Below the pieces are notes generated by a model, which was not told the origin of the DNA, searched no databases, and saw nothing but the letters and a program-made list of their open reading frames with translations. The position numbers and the translations under genes are program-made. This document shows, piece by piece, positions 31,695 through 40,346 of a stretch of DNA of 45,373 nucleotides (its first letter is position 1; the number at the start of each line of letters is the position of its first letter). The stretch is from contig DARG01000030.1 in assembly GCA_002503215.1 (NCBI GenBank), positions 1 to 45,373 of the forward strand, given 5' to 3'. Source of the DNA: Candidatus Parvarchaeota archaeon UBA446 (GTDB lineage: Archaea; Nanobdellota; Nanobdellia; Parvarchaeales; Parvarchaeaceae).

Positions 31695-33215
31695 ATGGAA
31701 ACTAACAAATCATTGGACGAGCTATTAGAAAATGTAAAAAGATCGAAAGGTAAGATTTCAGATAAAGGCCTTATTTCGCCGTCTGATCTGTTTGATAAAA
31801 TAACTATATACACTAAGGATCCTAAAGCGGCTATAGCAGTCGCTGCGGTGGTAGGAAGGTATAACGAAAAAACTGCCACTGCTATATTTAATTTATTTTC
31901 ACATTTTGCTTTCTACGACAGAAATCCGGAAGTTATAATAAAAGCGGCTAATATAATGTCACTTGACGAGATAGTTAATGTGGTAGTAGGATACAAAGGA
32001 GACTACTCGGATTGTATCGTTGATTCATTGTCAAATATCGCTAGATACACTAGAAACCGGGAAGCTACTATTGCAGCTGCTGAAAAAATAGGGCAAAATA
32101 AAGGAATAAAATCTGTTTATGTTGCTATTATGTTGTTAGAGATTGCTTATCGGACAAGACATATAGGGTCCAAGAAAGCAATAATGACTACATGCCATCT
32201 ATTGGATAAAGCTGGAAGCAGAATTTTTGATATGTTGGATAAAGACACAATAATAAAACAGTATAAAGAGTTGACAGAATTGTTGGATAATTCGTATGAG
32301 AAAAACAGAAAAGAGTACTCTCTTAATCTAGAAAAAGGAGAAAAACTGAAAATAGATGTGGGAAAACTACCTTACTATTCTCTTATATCTGTAATAGGTT
32401 CCAGAGATCCTTCTAATGAAAAAAATGCTGTATCCACTGTTATGGAGATAGCAGGCGAAAAGGCTGTCAATAGAGCAAGAAATGAGTTTAATTCGCATTA
32501 TAAAAATTTGAGAAATACCATAATATCATATATCAACGATAATGATATAAATGGCGCGTTGAAGCTGTTAAAAGACACGAAAAATGAGGCCATAAATGAT
32601 ATTGTTAATGCCTCAGAGTACAGAAATGGATCAAGAATAGTAAAAGGAAAGAATGTATTAGAAGCAGTGGAAAGTAACAATCCATTGGATTATAATTCTA
32701 GTGTACAAATAGCATGTGTATATTTACCTGCCAACCATAAAGGGGGTATAGTAGATTACTGCAAGGATGAAAGATTCAAGCTGATAAGATACGACGTAAA
32801 CGGCAATACTATAGGAAGTGCAATCTGCTACTTGGAAGATGGCAACTTCTTAGTAGATTCTGTGGAAGGGCATAGGACATTTAGAAAGAAGAGGATATTT
32901 GATATAGTATATAAGGACTTAGTTAATAGAGCTAAAGAATACCATGCTAAAAGAATAATTTTCAGTGTTGATGGGTATAATGAAACACCAAGAAAATTTA
33001 TAGAAAATATTAAAGAATATGGATTGAAGTTAGATAAAACAAAAATGGCTCTAGACACTGAAGGGTATCTTGAAGCTAAGCAAAACCCATATCTTACCAT
33101 CTATGGTGTAACGTCTATAGACGCGGCTAGACAACTCGAATCTAACAAAGGAGGAGTACAAGGGTACATGACAAAAGGATACTGCATAGACTTTCCTCAT
33201 AATAAGAGAAAATAA
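31695..33215 (+). CDS. Helical-repeat protein with extra C-terminal domain, unknown function
   Basis: This 506-residue protein is paralogous over its first 170 residues to the gene at 29477. Matching phrases are AIAVAAVVGRYNEKT (46-60), AANIMSLD (84-91), NIARYTRNREA (114-124) and EIAYRTR (149-155). A charged middle (about 180-330) has further helices. Residues about 340-470 form an alpha/beta domain with strands GSAICYLEDGNFLVDSVEG, then RKKRIFDIVYKDLVNRAKEY and RIIFSVDGYNET. That order resembles a GNAT fold, but the acetyl-CoA loop glycines are missing. No signal or membrane helices. A peptide-binding scaffold with a regulatory or degenerate enzymatic end is possible; function is unknown. 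Confidence 0.75.
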   Translation: METNKSLDELLENVKRSKGKISDKGLISPSDLFDKITIYTKDPKAAIAVAAVVGRYNEKTATAIFNLFSHFAFYDRNPEVIIKAANIMSLDEIVNVVVGYKGDYSDCIVDSLSNIARYTRNREATIAAAEKIGQNKGIKSVYVAIMLLEIAYRTRHIGSKKAIMTTCHLLDKAGSRIFDMLDKDTIIKQYKELTELLDNSYEKNRKEYSLNLEKGEKLKIDVGKLPYYSLISVIGSRDPSNEKNAVSTVMEIAGEKAVNRARNEFNSHYKNLRNTIISYINDNDINGALKLLKDTKNEAINDIVNASEYRNGSRIVKGKNVLEAVESNNPLDYNSSVQIACVYLPANHKGGIVDYCKDERFKLIRYDVNGNTIGSAICYLEDGNFLVDSVEGHRTFRKKRIFDIVYKDLVNRAKEYHAKRIIFSVDGYNETPRKFIENIKEYGLKLDKTKMALDTEGYLEAKQNPYLTIYGVTSIDAARQLESNKGGVQGYMTKGYCIDFPHNKRK

Positions 33216-33319
33216 GATAAAACAAAAAATTAAAAATCAATATGTTATTAGGAAGAACGCATACATTACTATAATATTATTATAAATAATTATTATATGT
33301 TGACAAATATATCATTAAT

Positions 33320-34012
33320 TCACTTTTTAAGATGAACTATTCTCAATGCACCAGAATAAACACTATCTACAAACTTGAAAAGATTATCGAATAACTTAGA
33401 CTTCGATATCAATGCATACATTATGAAACTTATACCTACACCCAGTACTATACCTGCCAGTACATCCGATGGGTAATGTACACCGACGTATACTCTGGAA
33501 AAACACACTAAAGCTGCCTCTAAAACAAGCAGCAGAGAGTACCTCTTTCTTAAAAAGAATATTACTATCGCCGCACCTGCTGCAACTATAAGAGCATGCC
33601 CAGACGGGAATGAAGAATCAAAATCTTTTGGTACTAGCACATGAACGTTTGACAATGTCAAGAACGGTCTTGGTCTATAATAAACCTGTTTAAGTGTTAA
33701 CCCAACTATTATTATAACTATGAAAACAAGAATAAGCAATAATGCTCCTCTTTTCGCCTTCTCGTTTTTGAATGCATCTCCTAAAATCCACATTAAAGCG
33801 ACTACTGGCACCCAGAAATAGGCCCTACCATATGTTGTAAGCTCGGCAAAGAAGGTGTTAAACGCAGGTATATTTATGTTATTTATTGAACGAAAAATGC
33901 TTACATCAAGCGAATGATCTATATTAAAGTAAACGAGAATAAATATAACAGCAAACACAACTACGAGTATTATACCAATATACAAAATTTTTCTTAAATC
34001 TGATTTTAACAT
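33320..34012 (-). CDS. PAP2-family membrane phosphatase
   Basis: This 230-residue integral membrane phosphatase has about six helices. The three-part PAP2 active site is complete: Lys108-x6-Arg115-Pro116, PSGH (136-139) and Ser172-Arg173-x5-His179-x3-Asp183. These enzymes dephosphorylate lipid or isoprenoid phosphates at the outer face. In archaea, recycling of a dolichyl/undecaprenyl-type diphosphate carrier for glycosylation is a likely job, and it would suit the sequon-rich surface protease at 769. The substrate is not shown by sequence. It is divergent from the Cas4-like gene, with 51 bp between starts. Confidence 0.9.
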   Translation of the reverse strand: MLKSDLRKILYIGIILVVVFAVIFILVYFNIDHSLDVSIFRSINNINIPAFNTFFAELTTYGRAYFWVPVVALMWILGDAFKNEKAKRGALLLILVFIVIIIVGLTLKQVYYRPRPFLTLSNVHVLVPKDFDSSFPSGHALIVAAGAAIVIFFLRKRYSLLLVLEAALVCFSRVYVGVHYPSDVLAGIVLGVGISFIMYALISKSKLFDNLFKFVDSVYSGALRIVHLKK

Positions 34013-34063
34013 TATTACTTATAAACAAGTAAATTTAAATCCTTTGCGATTATAGTTTATTAA

Positions 34064-34774
34064 ATGCAAAATGATGATCCTTTGGTAGATGTAGATATAG
34101 GTGCTGTTATAGATGAATATCTTGAAGAAGAATCCAGACCAAAAAAGATAGGTGTTTATTATCCAAGTGAAATAGGAATGTGCATCCGTAGAAGCTATTA
34201 TTCTTATTTTATATCGAAACCTACAGAAACTAAAGCGCTTAGGATATTTGCCTTAGGTAATAATGTACATGAGTTCATAGCAAAGGCCCTTAAAGACTCG
34301 GAAAAATTCGCAGTTGCTGAAGAGGAAAAACCTATAAAAATAGAATACAAAGGAGAGGATACTAACTTTGCGATATACGGCAGAATCGATGATTACGTAG
34401 AAACCAAAGAAGGAAAAAAAATAATAATAGAAGCCAAATCCACTGGAGATATAAACAAGGTAACCGAAGCGGATCCAAAACATAAGATGCAAATCTCCCT
34501 TTATCTGGCAGCACAGCCGGCAGATTACGGCTTATTGGTTTACGCTGACAAAAAGAACCTGGAAATAAAGCAGTTCAAAGTTGAGTACAACAAAGAAGAG
34601 CATGAGAAGGTAATGCAAAGGTTTAAAGATTTGGATTATCATTTAAGAAATAAAATTCTTCCGCCTGCAGAGTACTATTTTGACAATAACAAAGTCTGGG
34701 AATGCAAGTACTGCCCTTACTATCAAGAGTGCATGCAGGCTATTGCGGACAAAAATACTTTAAGTAACTACTAA
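34064..34774 (+). CDS. Solo Cas4-like Fe-S exonuclease (PD-(D/E)XK superfamily)
   Basis: This 236-residue protein has the whole Cas4/AddB-type pattern: Cys40 early, His69 in NVHEF, Asp109 in GRIDD, Glu123-x-Lys125 in IIEAKS, QxxxY (143-147), and Cys214, Cys217 and Cys223 near the end. Together with Cys40 these would hold a [4Fe-4S] cluster. Such proteins are metal-dependent single-strand DNA exonucleases. There are no CRISPR repeats and no other cas genes in the window, so a repair role or a free-standing Cas4-like role is more likely than adaptation. Confidence 0.88.
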   Translation: MQNDDPLVDVDIGAVIDEYLEEESRPKKIGVYYPSEIGMCIRRSYYSYFISKPTETKALRIFALGNNVHEFIAKALKDSEKFAVAEEEKPIKIEYKGEDTNFAIYGRIDDYVETKEGKKIIIEAKSTGDINKVTEADPKHKMQISLYLAAQPADYGLLVYADKKNLEIKQFKVEYNKEEHEKVMQRFKDLDYHLRNKILPPAEYYFDNNKVWECKYCPYYQECMQAIADKNTLSNY

Positions 34775-34873
34775 AATATGTAGGAGGAATAAAAAGAGTT
34801 TAATAACAATCTAAAAATTAAGACTATAGAGGATGGTTTTTTAGTATTAATTATTATCTTAATACAGAATTCT

Positions 34874-35239
34874 TTAAGGATTACTTAAACCTTTAAGTGC
34901 ATCCAAACCTATAGTAGCACACTTTATCCGGGATATACTTATTTCATCTATCCCAATAAGCTTCTTTATACTGTCAAGGTTTAACTCCTTCACATCTTCT
35001 ATTTTTTTGCCTATAAGAAATTCACATAGTTTTGACAGAGAAACCGTTGAGATAACACAACCTCTTCCATAAAAAGATGCGTTTTCTATCTTTCCATCTT
35101 TAGTTTCGAGATATAAGGAGAATTTATCCCCGCAAGAAGGTGAGAAACTCTCTTTAGAATAGTTATATTTATCCAGCTTTCCAAAGTGCTCAGGATTTCT
35201 ATACAGCTCTACAAGCTCATAAAACTTATCATCTTCCAT
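34874..35239 (-). CDS. sufU: Fe-S cluster scaffold, SufU/IscU family
   Basis: This 121-residue scaffold has the three cluster-ligand cysteines and the helper Asp of the family: Cys36-Gly-Asp38 (PSCGD), Cys61 (GRGCVIS) and Cys107 (IKCAT). The start overlaps the end of sufS by 11 bp. It lacks the roughly 20-residue insert of Gram-positive SufU, as far as I can align by eye. It receives sulfur from SufS to build clusters, needed here by SdhB, the oxidoreductase partners and the Cas4-like nuclease. Confidence 0.9.
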   Translation of the reverse strand: MEDDKFYELVELYRNPEHFGKLDKYNYSKESFSPSCGDKFSLYLETKDGKIENASFYGRGCVISTVSLSKLCEFLIGKKIEDVKELNLDSIKKLIGIDEISISRIKCATIGLDALKGLSNP

Positions 35240-36443
35240 ATTTTACAGCGATATTATTAAGTTCTTCCATAAACTTATCTATTTCCTCCTTTGTATTGTA
35301 AAAGTAAATGCTTGCTCTCACTGCCCCATCAAGCTTTAGCCGATCCTCAACCAGAGGCTGTGCGCAGTGAAAACCAGATCTGACAGCTATCCCTTTCCTA
35401 TCTAAGAAATAGGCTGTGTCATGGGAATGGAATCCCTTTACATTAAATGAAAAAACACCTGAAAATTTCTTGCTTTTACCACTGTATACCTCTACATTTC
35501 TGAGTTCTTCCGCCTTCTCATACAAATATTTTGTTAGTTCCTCTTCGTACTTCTGTATGTTTTGCATGCCTATTCTATTAAGATAATCTACTGCCAAACC
35601 CAAACCATATGCGCCTTCTATATTCTGGGTACCTGCTTCAAAAAGATTCGGAGCGTCCTCATAGACTATTTTGTTTATGTTAACGTCCTTTATCATTTCT
35701 CCCCCAGTCAAAAATGGTTTAAGGTTTTCCTCTATATTTTTGTTAATATATAAAACACCAATTCCAAATGGGCCCAGCATCTTGTGCCCGGAAAACGCAA
35801 CAAAATCCGCATTTATGTCCTTTACATCGAACGGCATGTGTGGTATAGACTGAGCAGCATCTATAAGAACCAATGCGCCCTGTTCATGTGCAAGCCTTGT
35901 TACTTCTTTGACATCATTTGTAGTTCCAGTTACATTAGAAACGTGTGTTAATGCCACAAGTTTTGTGTTTGTTGGAAGATGTTTATAATAATCCATATCA
36001 ATGTCGTAATTTTCATCTATGCCTGCAATATCAACAACTACACCTTTCTCCCTCAACCGCAGCCACGGAAGAAGATTAGAGTGATGTTCAAGATATGATG
36101 TAGACACGTGCTCTCCTTCTTTAAATGGAAGAACAAAGGAAACTAGGTTTATTGCCTCTGTAGCATTTCTAACGAAAACTATTTCTTCTGGAAGTGCGCC
36201 TATAAAATTTGCTATCTTTTCTCTCGCTTTCGCATACTCTAAAGTAGCCTGCTCTGCTAAATAATGTATACTTCTTATCGGATTGGCATTTAAATTTTCA
36301 TAAAAGTACTTTATGCCTTCTATTACCTGCCTAGGCCTCTGTGATGTTGCAGCGTTATCCAAATAAATCAAAGGGTTACCGTTTACCATTTTATTCAAGA
36401 TAGGAAAATCTTCCCGTATCTTCTCAGTTTCAATATAATTCAT
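35229..36443 (-). CDS. sufS: Cysteine desulfurase SufS
   Basis: This 404-residue PLP enzyme removes sulfur from cysteine. PLP-binding Lys221 is in FSGHKMLGP, Asp195 in LIDAAQ, His121 stacks on the ring, and Cys360 in RSGFHCAQP is the persulfide carrier on the short group II loop. Full length. It is co-transcribed with the scaffold gene, which overlaps its end. SufB, SufC and SufD are not in the window. Confidence 0.95.
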   Translation of the reverse strand: MNYIETEKIREDFPILNKMVNGNPLIYLDNAATSQRPRQVIEGIKYFYENLNANPIRSIHYLAEQATLEYAKAREKIANFIGALPEEIVFVRNATEAINLVSFVLPFKEGEHVSTSYLEHHSNLLPWLRLREKGVVVDIAGIDENYDIDMDYYKHLPTNTKLVALTHVSNVTGTTNDVKEVTRLAHEQGALVLIDAAQSIPHMPFDVKDINADFVAFSGHKMLGPFGIGVLYINKNIEENLKPFLTGGEMIKDVNINKIVYEDAPNLFEAGTQNIEGAYGLGLAVDYLNRIGMQNIQKYEEELTKYLYEKAEELRNVEVYSGKSKKFSGVFSFNVKGFHSHDTAYFLDRKGIAVRSGFHCAQPLVEDRLKLDGAVRASIYFYNTKEEIDKFMEELNNIAVKYGR

Positions 36444-36545
36444 AGCGTTTATAGACGATGTTCACTTATAAATATAACGCCGTTATAAATTAAAGAAAAT
36501 TCTTAGAGTTATAGTAATACAGCTTTAACAAACGAAATAATCTCA

Positions 36546-37682
36546 TTATATGACTAGATGTAAGTAAACCGAAGCTGCATGCCCCACTAAAAATGTAACT
36601 AAAGCCGCGGTAAGACTCAGTATAAGGGCCCGGCTTATGTACTTTGCCGGACTTTCGTTTGAGTTAAGGGCTATTATTAGAGAAGTTATAGAGATTACAA
36701 AGACTGTGAGAACAACTGAGATGATTAAGTTATAATAAGTATTCGATTTAACTACTGAGCCTATAAAGAAACTTATCAAAGGAACTATTGCACCTATTAT
36801 GTAAAATCCGCCCACATATAATGCATCTTTTAAAGGATTTACATTATTATCTTTTTGATAAACGTTAGTTTCTCCGCCTACGAATTTCATTAATGGATTA
36901 TCTTTTTCTTTTTCGAGTACCTTATAAATAGGATCTTTTTTTAGTTTCAACTCTGCAATTAAGCTTTCAACATCTTTTACGAAACTTTTATAGTTATTCA
37001 ACTTGTACTTTAAATCTTCTTTCAGTCTTTCCTTTGCCACTTGCAGTTCTAGGTTTAGCCTATTAATCCCGTCTACGTCTATATCTACCTCAGATTTTGA
37101 AGACAGATAAGCACCAACTGCCATAGAGATCGTTCCTGATATGCCTACTATCGTTCCCGCTACTGCAATAAGCAAGTTATCGTGTATAGCGCCGGTAAAA
37201 CCAGCAACTGCTGCTAGAACTTCTACTAAACCATCATTCATCCCAAATACTATATCTCTTACATGAGTTAGAACTCCTCCTTCCCAAGACTCTTTTTTCA
37301 ATAATCTTTCTTGGTAGAGCTCTTCTACCAGATAATCCACAACTTCTTCCCTTTGTTTTAATGGTATTGTTTCGAAAACTTTGGATAAATCAGATACTTT
37401 TCTGTTCTCCATTGAATTTATTAGGCTTAATGTCAGCCCTCTTCCCAATAATCTTCTTATGACTAGAAAAGAATAAACCTTGAGGGAGTTATTTATAGGT
37501 TTCGTACTTATTCCAAGGTCTTTGTATATTTTTTCCCAGACTTTTATATGTTTTTTATCCAGATTGCTTAGCTCCAAAAGCTTGGCTTTTAATTCTCTAT
37601 TCTTTTCTATGTGAGATAATTTAGAATATAACTGATAGGATAACCTTTCAAAATTCAATATTTTTTCTATCTCTTCTACCAT
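36546..37682 (-). CDS. Ferritin-like domain fused to VIT1/CCC1-type iron transporter
   Basis: This 378-residue protein starts with a rubrerythrin/ferritin-like helical domain (about 1-140, with ERLSYQLYSKL and LSNLDKKHIKVWEK supplying candidate iron ligands). It continues as a VIT1-type membrane transporter (VRDIVFGMNDGLVEVLAAVAGF near 146-167, several helices, and a cytoplasmic metal-binding hairpin about 200-260). Bacterial MbfA has this same architecture and exports iron. Placed beside sufS-sufU it likely protects from, or exports, ferrous iron, which is abundant in acidic mine-type waters. A manganese role cannot be excluded. Confidence 0.88.
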   Translation of the reverse strand: MVEEIEKILNFERLSYQLYSKLSHIEKNRELKAKLLELSNLDKKHIKVWEKIYKDLGISTKPINNSLKVYSFLVIRRLLGRGLTLSLINSMENRKVSDLSKVFETIPLKQREEVVDYLVEELYQERLLKKESWEGGVLTHVRDIVFGMNDGLVEVLAAVAGFTGAIHDNLLIAVAGTIVGISGTISMAVGAYLSSKSEVDIDVDGINRLNLELQVAKERLKEDLKYKLNNYKSFVKDVESLIAELKLKKDPIYKVLEKEKDNPLMKFVGGETNVYQKDNNVNPLKDALYVGGFYIIGAIVPLISFFIGSVVKSNTYYNLIISVVLTVFVISITSLIIALNSNESPAKYISRALILSLTAALVTFLVGHAASVYLHLVI

Positions 37683-37697
37683 CTTTAACCGCGGTGT

Positions 37698-38039
37698 CTA
37701 ACCAGTAAACGGATGTGTCGGTTTAGATTTATCCAGAAATCCTTTATATTTGTCCCAGATCTCCTGGCCAGTCTCATCGTTTAAAACATCGGTAATAGTA
37801 ACTGGTTTCATAAACATGCCTTGAACTTGGGCCACGCCATTAAACTGCACTATTACAAAATTATTATCTTTTACGTTATTGTTCGTTACTTCGCAGGTTA
37901 TAACGTTATTATCCCACATTTCTATAACGGCTTTACTTTTTTTATCGATATTTATTGCGTTGTTTTTGTTTATTACCTTTACGACTCTGCCTATATGATA
38001 GAATACTATGTTTTCCTGTTTTTTATCCACTTTTTCCAT
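37698..38039 (-). CDS. Hypothetical protein, 113 residues, possibly OB-like
   Basis: I do not recognise this protein. It is Asn/Lys-rich and beta-strand-rich in the middle (IGRVVKVINKN, KAVIEMWDNNVITCEV, FVIVQFNGV), a pattern that could fit a small OB or barrel fold. It ends with a helix and the tail KPTHPFTG. No signal or membrane helix. It lies 15 bp upstream of the ferritin-like/VIT gene on the same strand, so they may share a transcript and an iron-related job. Confidence 0.6.
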   Translation of the reverse strand: MEKVDKKQENIVFYHIGRVVKVINKNNAINIDKKSKAVIEMWDNNVITCEVTNNNVKDNNFVIVQFNGVAQVQGMFMKPVTITDVLNDETGQEIWDKYKGFLDKSKPTHPFTG

Positions 38040-38177
38040 TTTTAAAGTAGGATGTGTTAGGATAAAAAGGTTGTTAATTACTTAAGCGAATAAATTCTTC
38101 ACGCCAAAAGTTTAATTGCAACACGCAAAAAAGCATCTATAGTTAAATTTTATATTCTTTTTAGACAACAAGATAAT

Positions 38178-39071
38178 ATGAAAGAAGTCACTTTAGATAA
38201 TTTTCGTGATTTTGCCAGAACCCACAATTCCGTTAAAATAGAAGACAACACCATAGAAATTGGCATGCAAAAGCAGATCAAAATGCTTCAACCTACTGAT
38301 TTTTCGCCAGAGACTACGACGGTCTGGTCATTTCCAAAACGTGGAGATTGGGCTACACACTATCTTAATTCAAAATATAGAGGAAATTGGGCACCACAGA
38401 TCCCTAGAAATTTAATTTTAGAATACACAAACCCTGAAGATATAGTTTTAGACCCTATGAACGGTTCTGGGACCACACTAATTGAATGTAAACTTCTTGG
38501 AAGAAATGGCATTGGAGTAGATATAAATGAAGAAGCTATAATGATTGCATTAGACAGATTAAATTTTCAGGCACACGAATTACCAAGTTCTGAAATAAAA
38601 ACTTTTGTTGGTGACGCTAGAAATCTTAATTTAATAAAAGACAACGCTATTGATTTAATTCTTACACACCCACCATATGTAAATATCATTTCTTACACTA
38701 AAAATAGAGTTGAGGGTGACCTCTCTAGCATATCTAGCGTTTCTGAATTCATTGAAGAAATAAATAAATTAGCTGTAGAATTCTTTAGAGTTATAAAACC
38801 AGGCAAATACTGCGCGATATTGATGGGCGATACTAGGCGGCATTCACATTATATCCCAGTTACTTTTAGAACCATGCAAGCATTTTTGGAAGCCGGTTTT
38901 GCACTAAAAGAGGACATAATAAAGTTGCAATGGAACATGCAATCTACAAGGCAAAATTGGGCCGGAAAACAAAACTTTTACAAGATAGCGCATGAGCACT
39001 TGTTTGTGTTTAGAAAACCTACACATGATGAAAGGCTTTCAGAATTAAAAGAAAGTATTAAATGGTGGTAG
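38178..39071 (+). CDS. DNA methyltransferase (N4-cytosine/N6-adenine class)
   Basis: This 297-residue SAM-dependent enzyme has motif I DPMNGSGTT (92-100), motif II-like GVDIN near 113-117 and the catalytic motif IV as THPPYVNI (163-170), a variant of [DNS]PPY. The C-terminal half (CAILMGDTRR, YKIAHEHLFVFRKP) matches type II modification enzymes. The acceptor (N4-C or N6-A) and the target are not readable. No obvious nuclease gene adjoins it, so it may be a solitary methylase, or share the locus with the Dam-type enzyme 340 bp downstream. Confidence 0.88.
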   Translation: MKEVTLDNFRDFARTHNSVKIEDNTIEIGMQKQIKMLQPTDFSPETTTVWSFPKRGDWATHYLNSKYRGNWAPQIPRNLILEYTNPEDIVLDPMNGSGTTLIECKLLGRNGIGVDINEEAIMIALDRLNFQAHELPSSEIKTFVGDARNLNLIKDNAIDLILTHPPYVNIISYTKNRVEGDLSSISSVSEFIEEINKLAVEFFRVIKPGKYCAILMGDTRRHSHYIPVTFRTMQAFLEAGFALKEDIIKLQWNMQSTRQNWAGKQNFYKIAHEHLFVFRKPTHDERLSELKESIKWW

Positions 39072-39166
39072 ATTAGAATTTACGTTTACTTTCTTGGTAA
39101 AATCCAATGCAACGATAAGGAAGAAATTATATAGATAATAATGTAATTTGAAGTGTATTACTAATC

Positions 39167-39307
39167 TTAAAGCTTATTTTTCTTCCGCGGTGTATCCCAG
39201 TAAGGACTTTTACAATGCGGACACACGAGTGGTTTTTTGTGCTGACCTCTGGGCAGCCAAACGTGGCCACACCTTTCGCATTTAAAACCATCTAAGACTG
39301 TTTGCAT
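39167..39307 (-). CDS. Small zinc-ribbon protein, 46 residues
   Basis: This short gene encodes 46 residues starting MQTVLDGFKCERCGHVWLPR. Two zinc pairs, Cys10/Cys13 (CERC) and Cys29/Cys32 (CPHC), are followed by KSPYWDTPRKK. The CxxCGHxWxPR...CPxCKSPYWDxPR pattern is widespread in archaea, often as a stand-alone zinc ribbon of unknown function, sometimes next to toxin or nuclease genes. Its box A (complement of about 39325-39337) lies about 25 bp before the ATG and overlaps an inverted repeat TATACC-TTAG-GGTATA (39334-39349). Confidence 0.8.
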   Translation of the reverse strand: MQTVLDGFKCERCGHVWLPRGQHKKPLVCPHCKSPYWDTPRKKNKL

Positions 39308-39369
39308 ATTATTCTATGAAAAGTTTGGATTTATATACCTTAGGGTATATTACTAAAATGAAAAGCTTA

Positions 39370-39404
39370 TATATACTTAATAATAATATACTAATAAGTA
39401 TATA
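39370..39404. promoter_or_regulatory. 10-bp inverted repeat at the Dam-type methylase promoter
   Basis: TATATACTTA (39370-39379) and TAAGTATATA (39395-39404) are perfect inverted copies, 25 bp centre to centre, ending 7 bases before the methylase ATG at 39412. The left arm covers the box A and the right arm the expected transcription start. A dimeric repressor bound here would shut the gene off. The region is AT-rich, so chance is possible. Confidence 0.45.
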
Positions 39405-39411
39405 ATAATAT

Positions 39412-40326
39412 ATGAACATCAAAAAACTGCGGGAATTAAGAAAGCAAAGACTGTTGGAATCAATAAAGATACCTAAATATAATAAAGATGTTACTATAGA
39501 CATGCCATTCGAAGTTCCAACATTTGTAAAATGGGCCGGAGGAAAGCGCCAGCTATTACCTCAACTCTCTAAATTTTTACCTAAGAAGGTGGAGGGTTAC
39601 TTTGAGCCGTTTATAGGAGGAGGTGCTATGGCCTTCTACATAATAAAAAAATATAACCCTGAACGAGTTTTTCTTTCCGACATAAATGAAGAACTAATTA
39701 ATGCTTTAAACATTATTCGAACGAAGACAAATGAACTAATGACTATTCTACTGCAGTATAGAAATTCACATTCGGAAAAGTTTTATTACCAAATGCGTGA
39801 TAAAGACCCCATAAAACTTAATGATATAGAACGCGCTGCTAGATTTATCTATTTAAACAAAACTGGATATAATGGGTTGTATAGAGTAAACTCGAAGGGG
39901 AAATTTAATGTACCGTTTGGTAGGTACAAAAACCCATCAATATTCTCGGAAAAAGATTTTAGAGAGATATCCTATCTTTTAAAGAATGCGCATATAGAAG
40001 TTAAACAATTTTACGAAGCAGTAAGTAACGCTAAATCTAGTGACTTTATTTATTTTGACCCGCCTTATTATCCTTTGAAGAAAGGCAAGAACTTTACAAA
40101 ATATACTAAAGGCGATTTTTTAGACAAAGAACAAGAAAAATTAGCTGAAGTATTCAAAGACTTAGATAGAAGGGGTTGCAAAGTTATGCTAAGTAACAGT
40201 GATACGGATTTCATAAAAGGCTTGTATACGGACTATATTATAAACAAAGTAAAAGCTAAAAGAATGATTAACTGTGATGCAACTAAACGAGGAGAAATAG
40301 ACGAGGTTGTAATCACAAATTATTAG
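39412..40326 (+). CDS. Dam-family (D12 class) DNA adenine methyltransferase
   Basis: This 304-residue enzyme is a D12-class N6-adenine methyltransferase. The SAM-binding N-terminal motif FVKWAGGKRQLL (38-49), EPFIGGGA (65-72) and catalytic DPPY (216-219) are intact, as is the NKTGYNGLYRVN segment of DpnM/Dam enzymes. GATC-type targets are common in this class but not provable here. About 30 residues precede the usual start; an internal ATG at residue 31 is an alternative. It converges with a frameshifted gene that might have been its restriction partner. Confidence 0.92.
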   Translation: MNIKKLRELRKQRLLESIKIPKYNKDVTIDMPFEVPTFVKWAGGKRQLLPQLSKFLPKKVEGYFEPFIGGGAMAFYIIKKYNPERVFLSDINEELINALNIIRTKTNELMTILLQYRNSHSEKFYYQMRDKDPIKLNDIERAARFIYLNKTGYNGLYRVNSKGKFNVPFGRYKNPSIFSEKDFREISYLLKNAHIEVKQFYEAVSNAKSSDFIYFDPPYYPLKKGKNFTKYTKGDFLDKEQEKLAEVFKDLDRRGCKVMLSNSDTDFIKGLYTDYIINKVKAKRMINCDATKRGEIDEVVITNY

Positions 40327-40346
40327 GCAAACTTTCAAATTAATTA

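Noticed and set aside
34064..34774. Cas4-like gene considered as evidence for a CRISPR-Cas locus
   Set aside because: No direct-repeat array and no cas1, cas2 or effector genes occur anywhere in the window.
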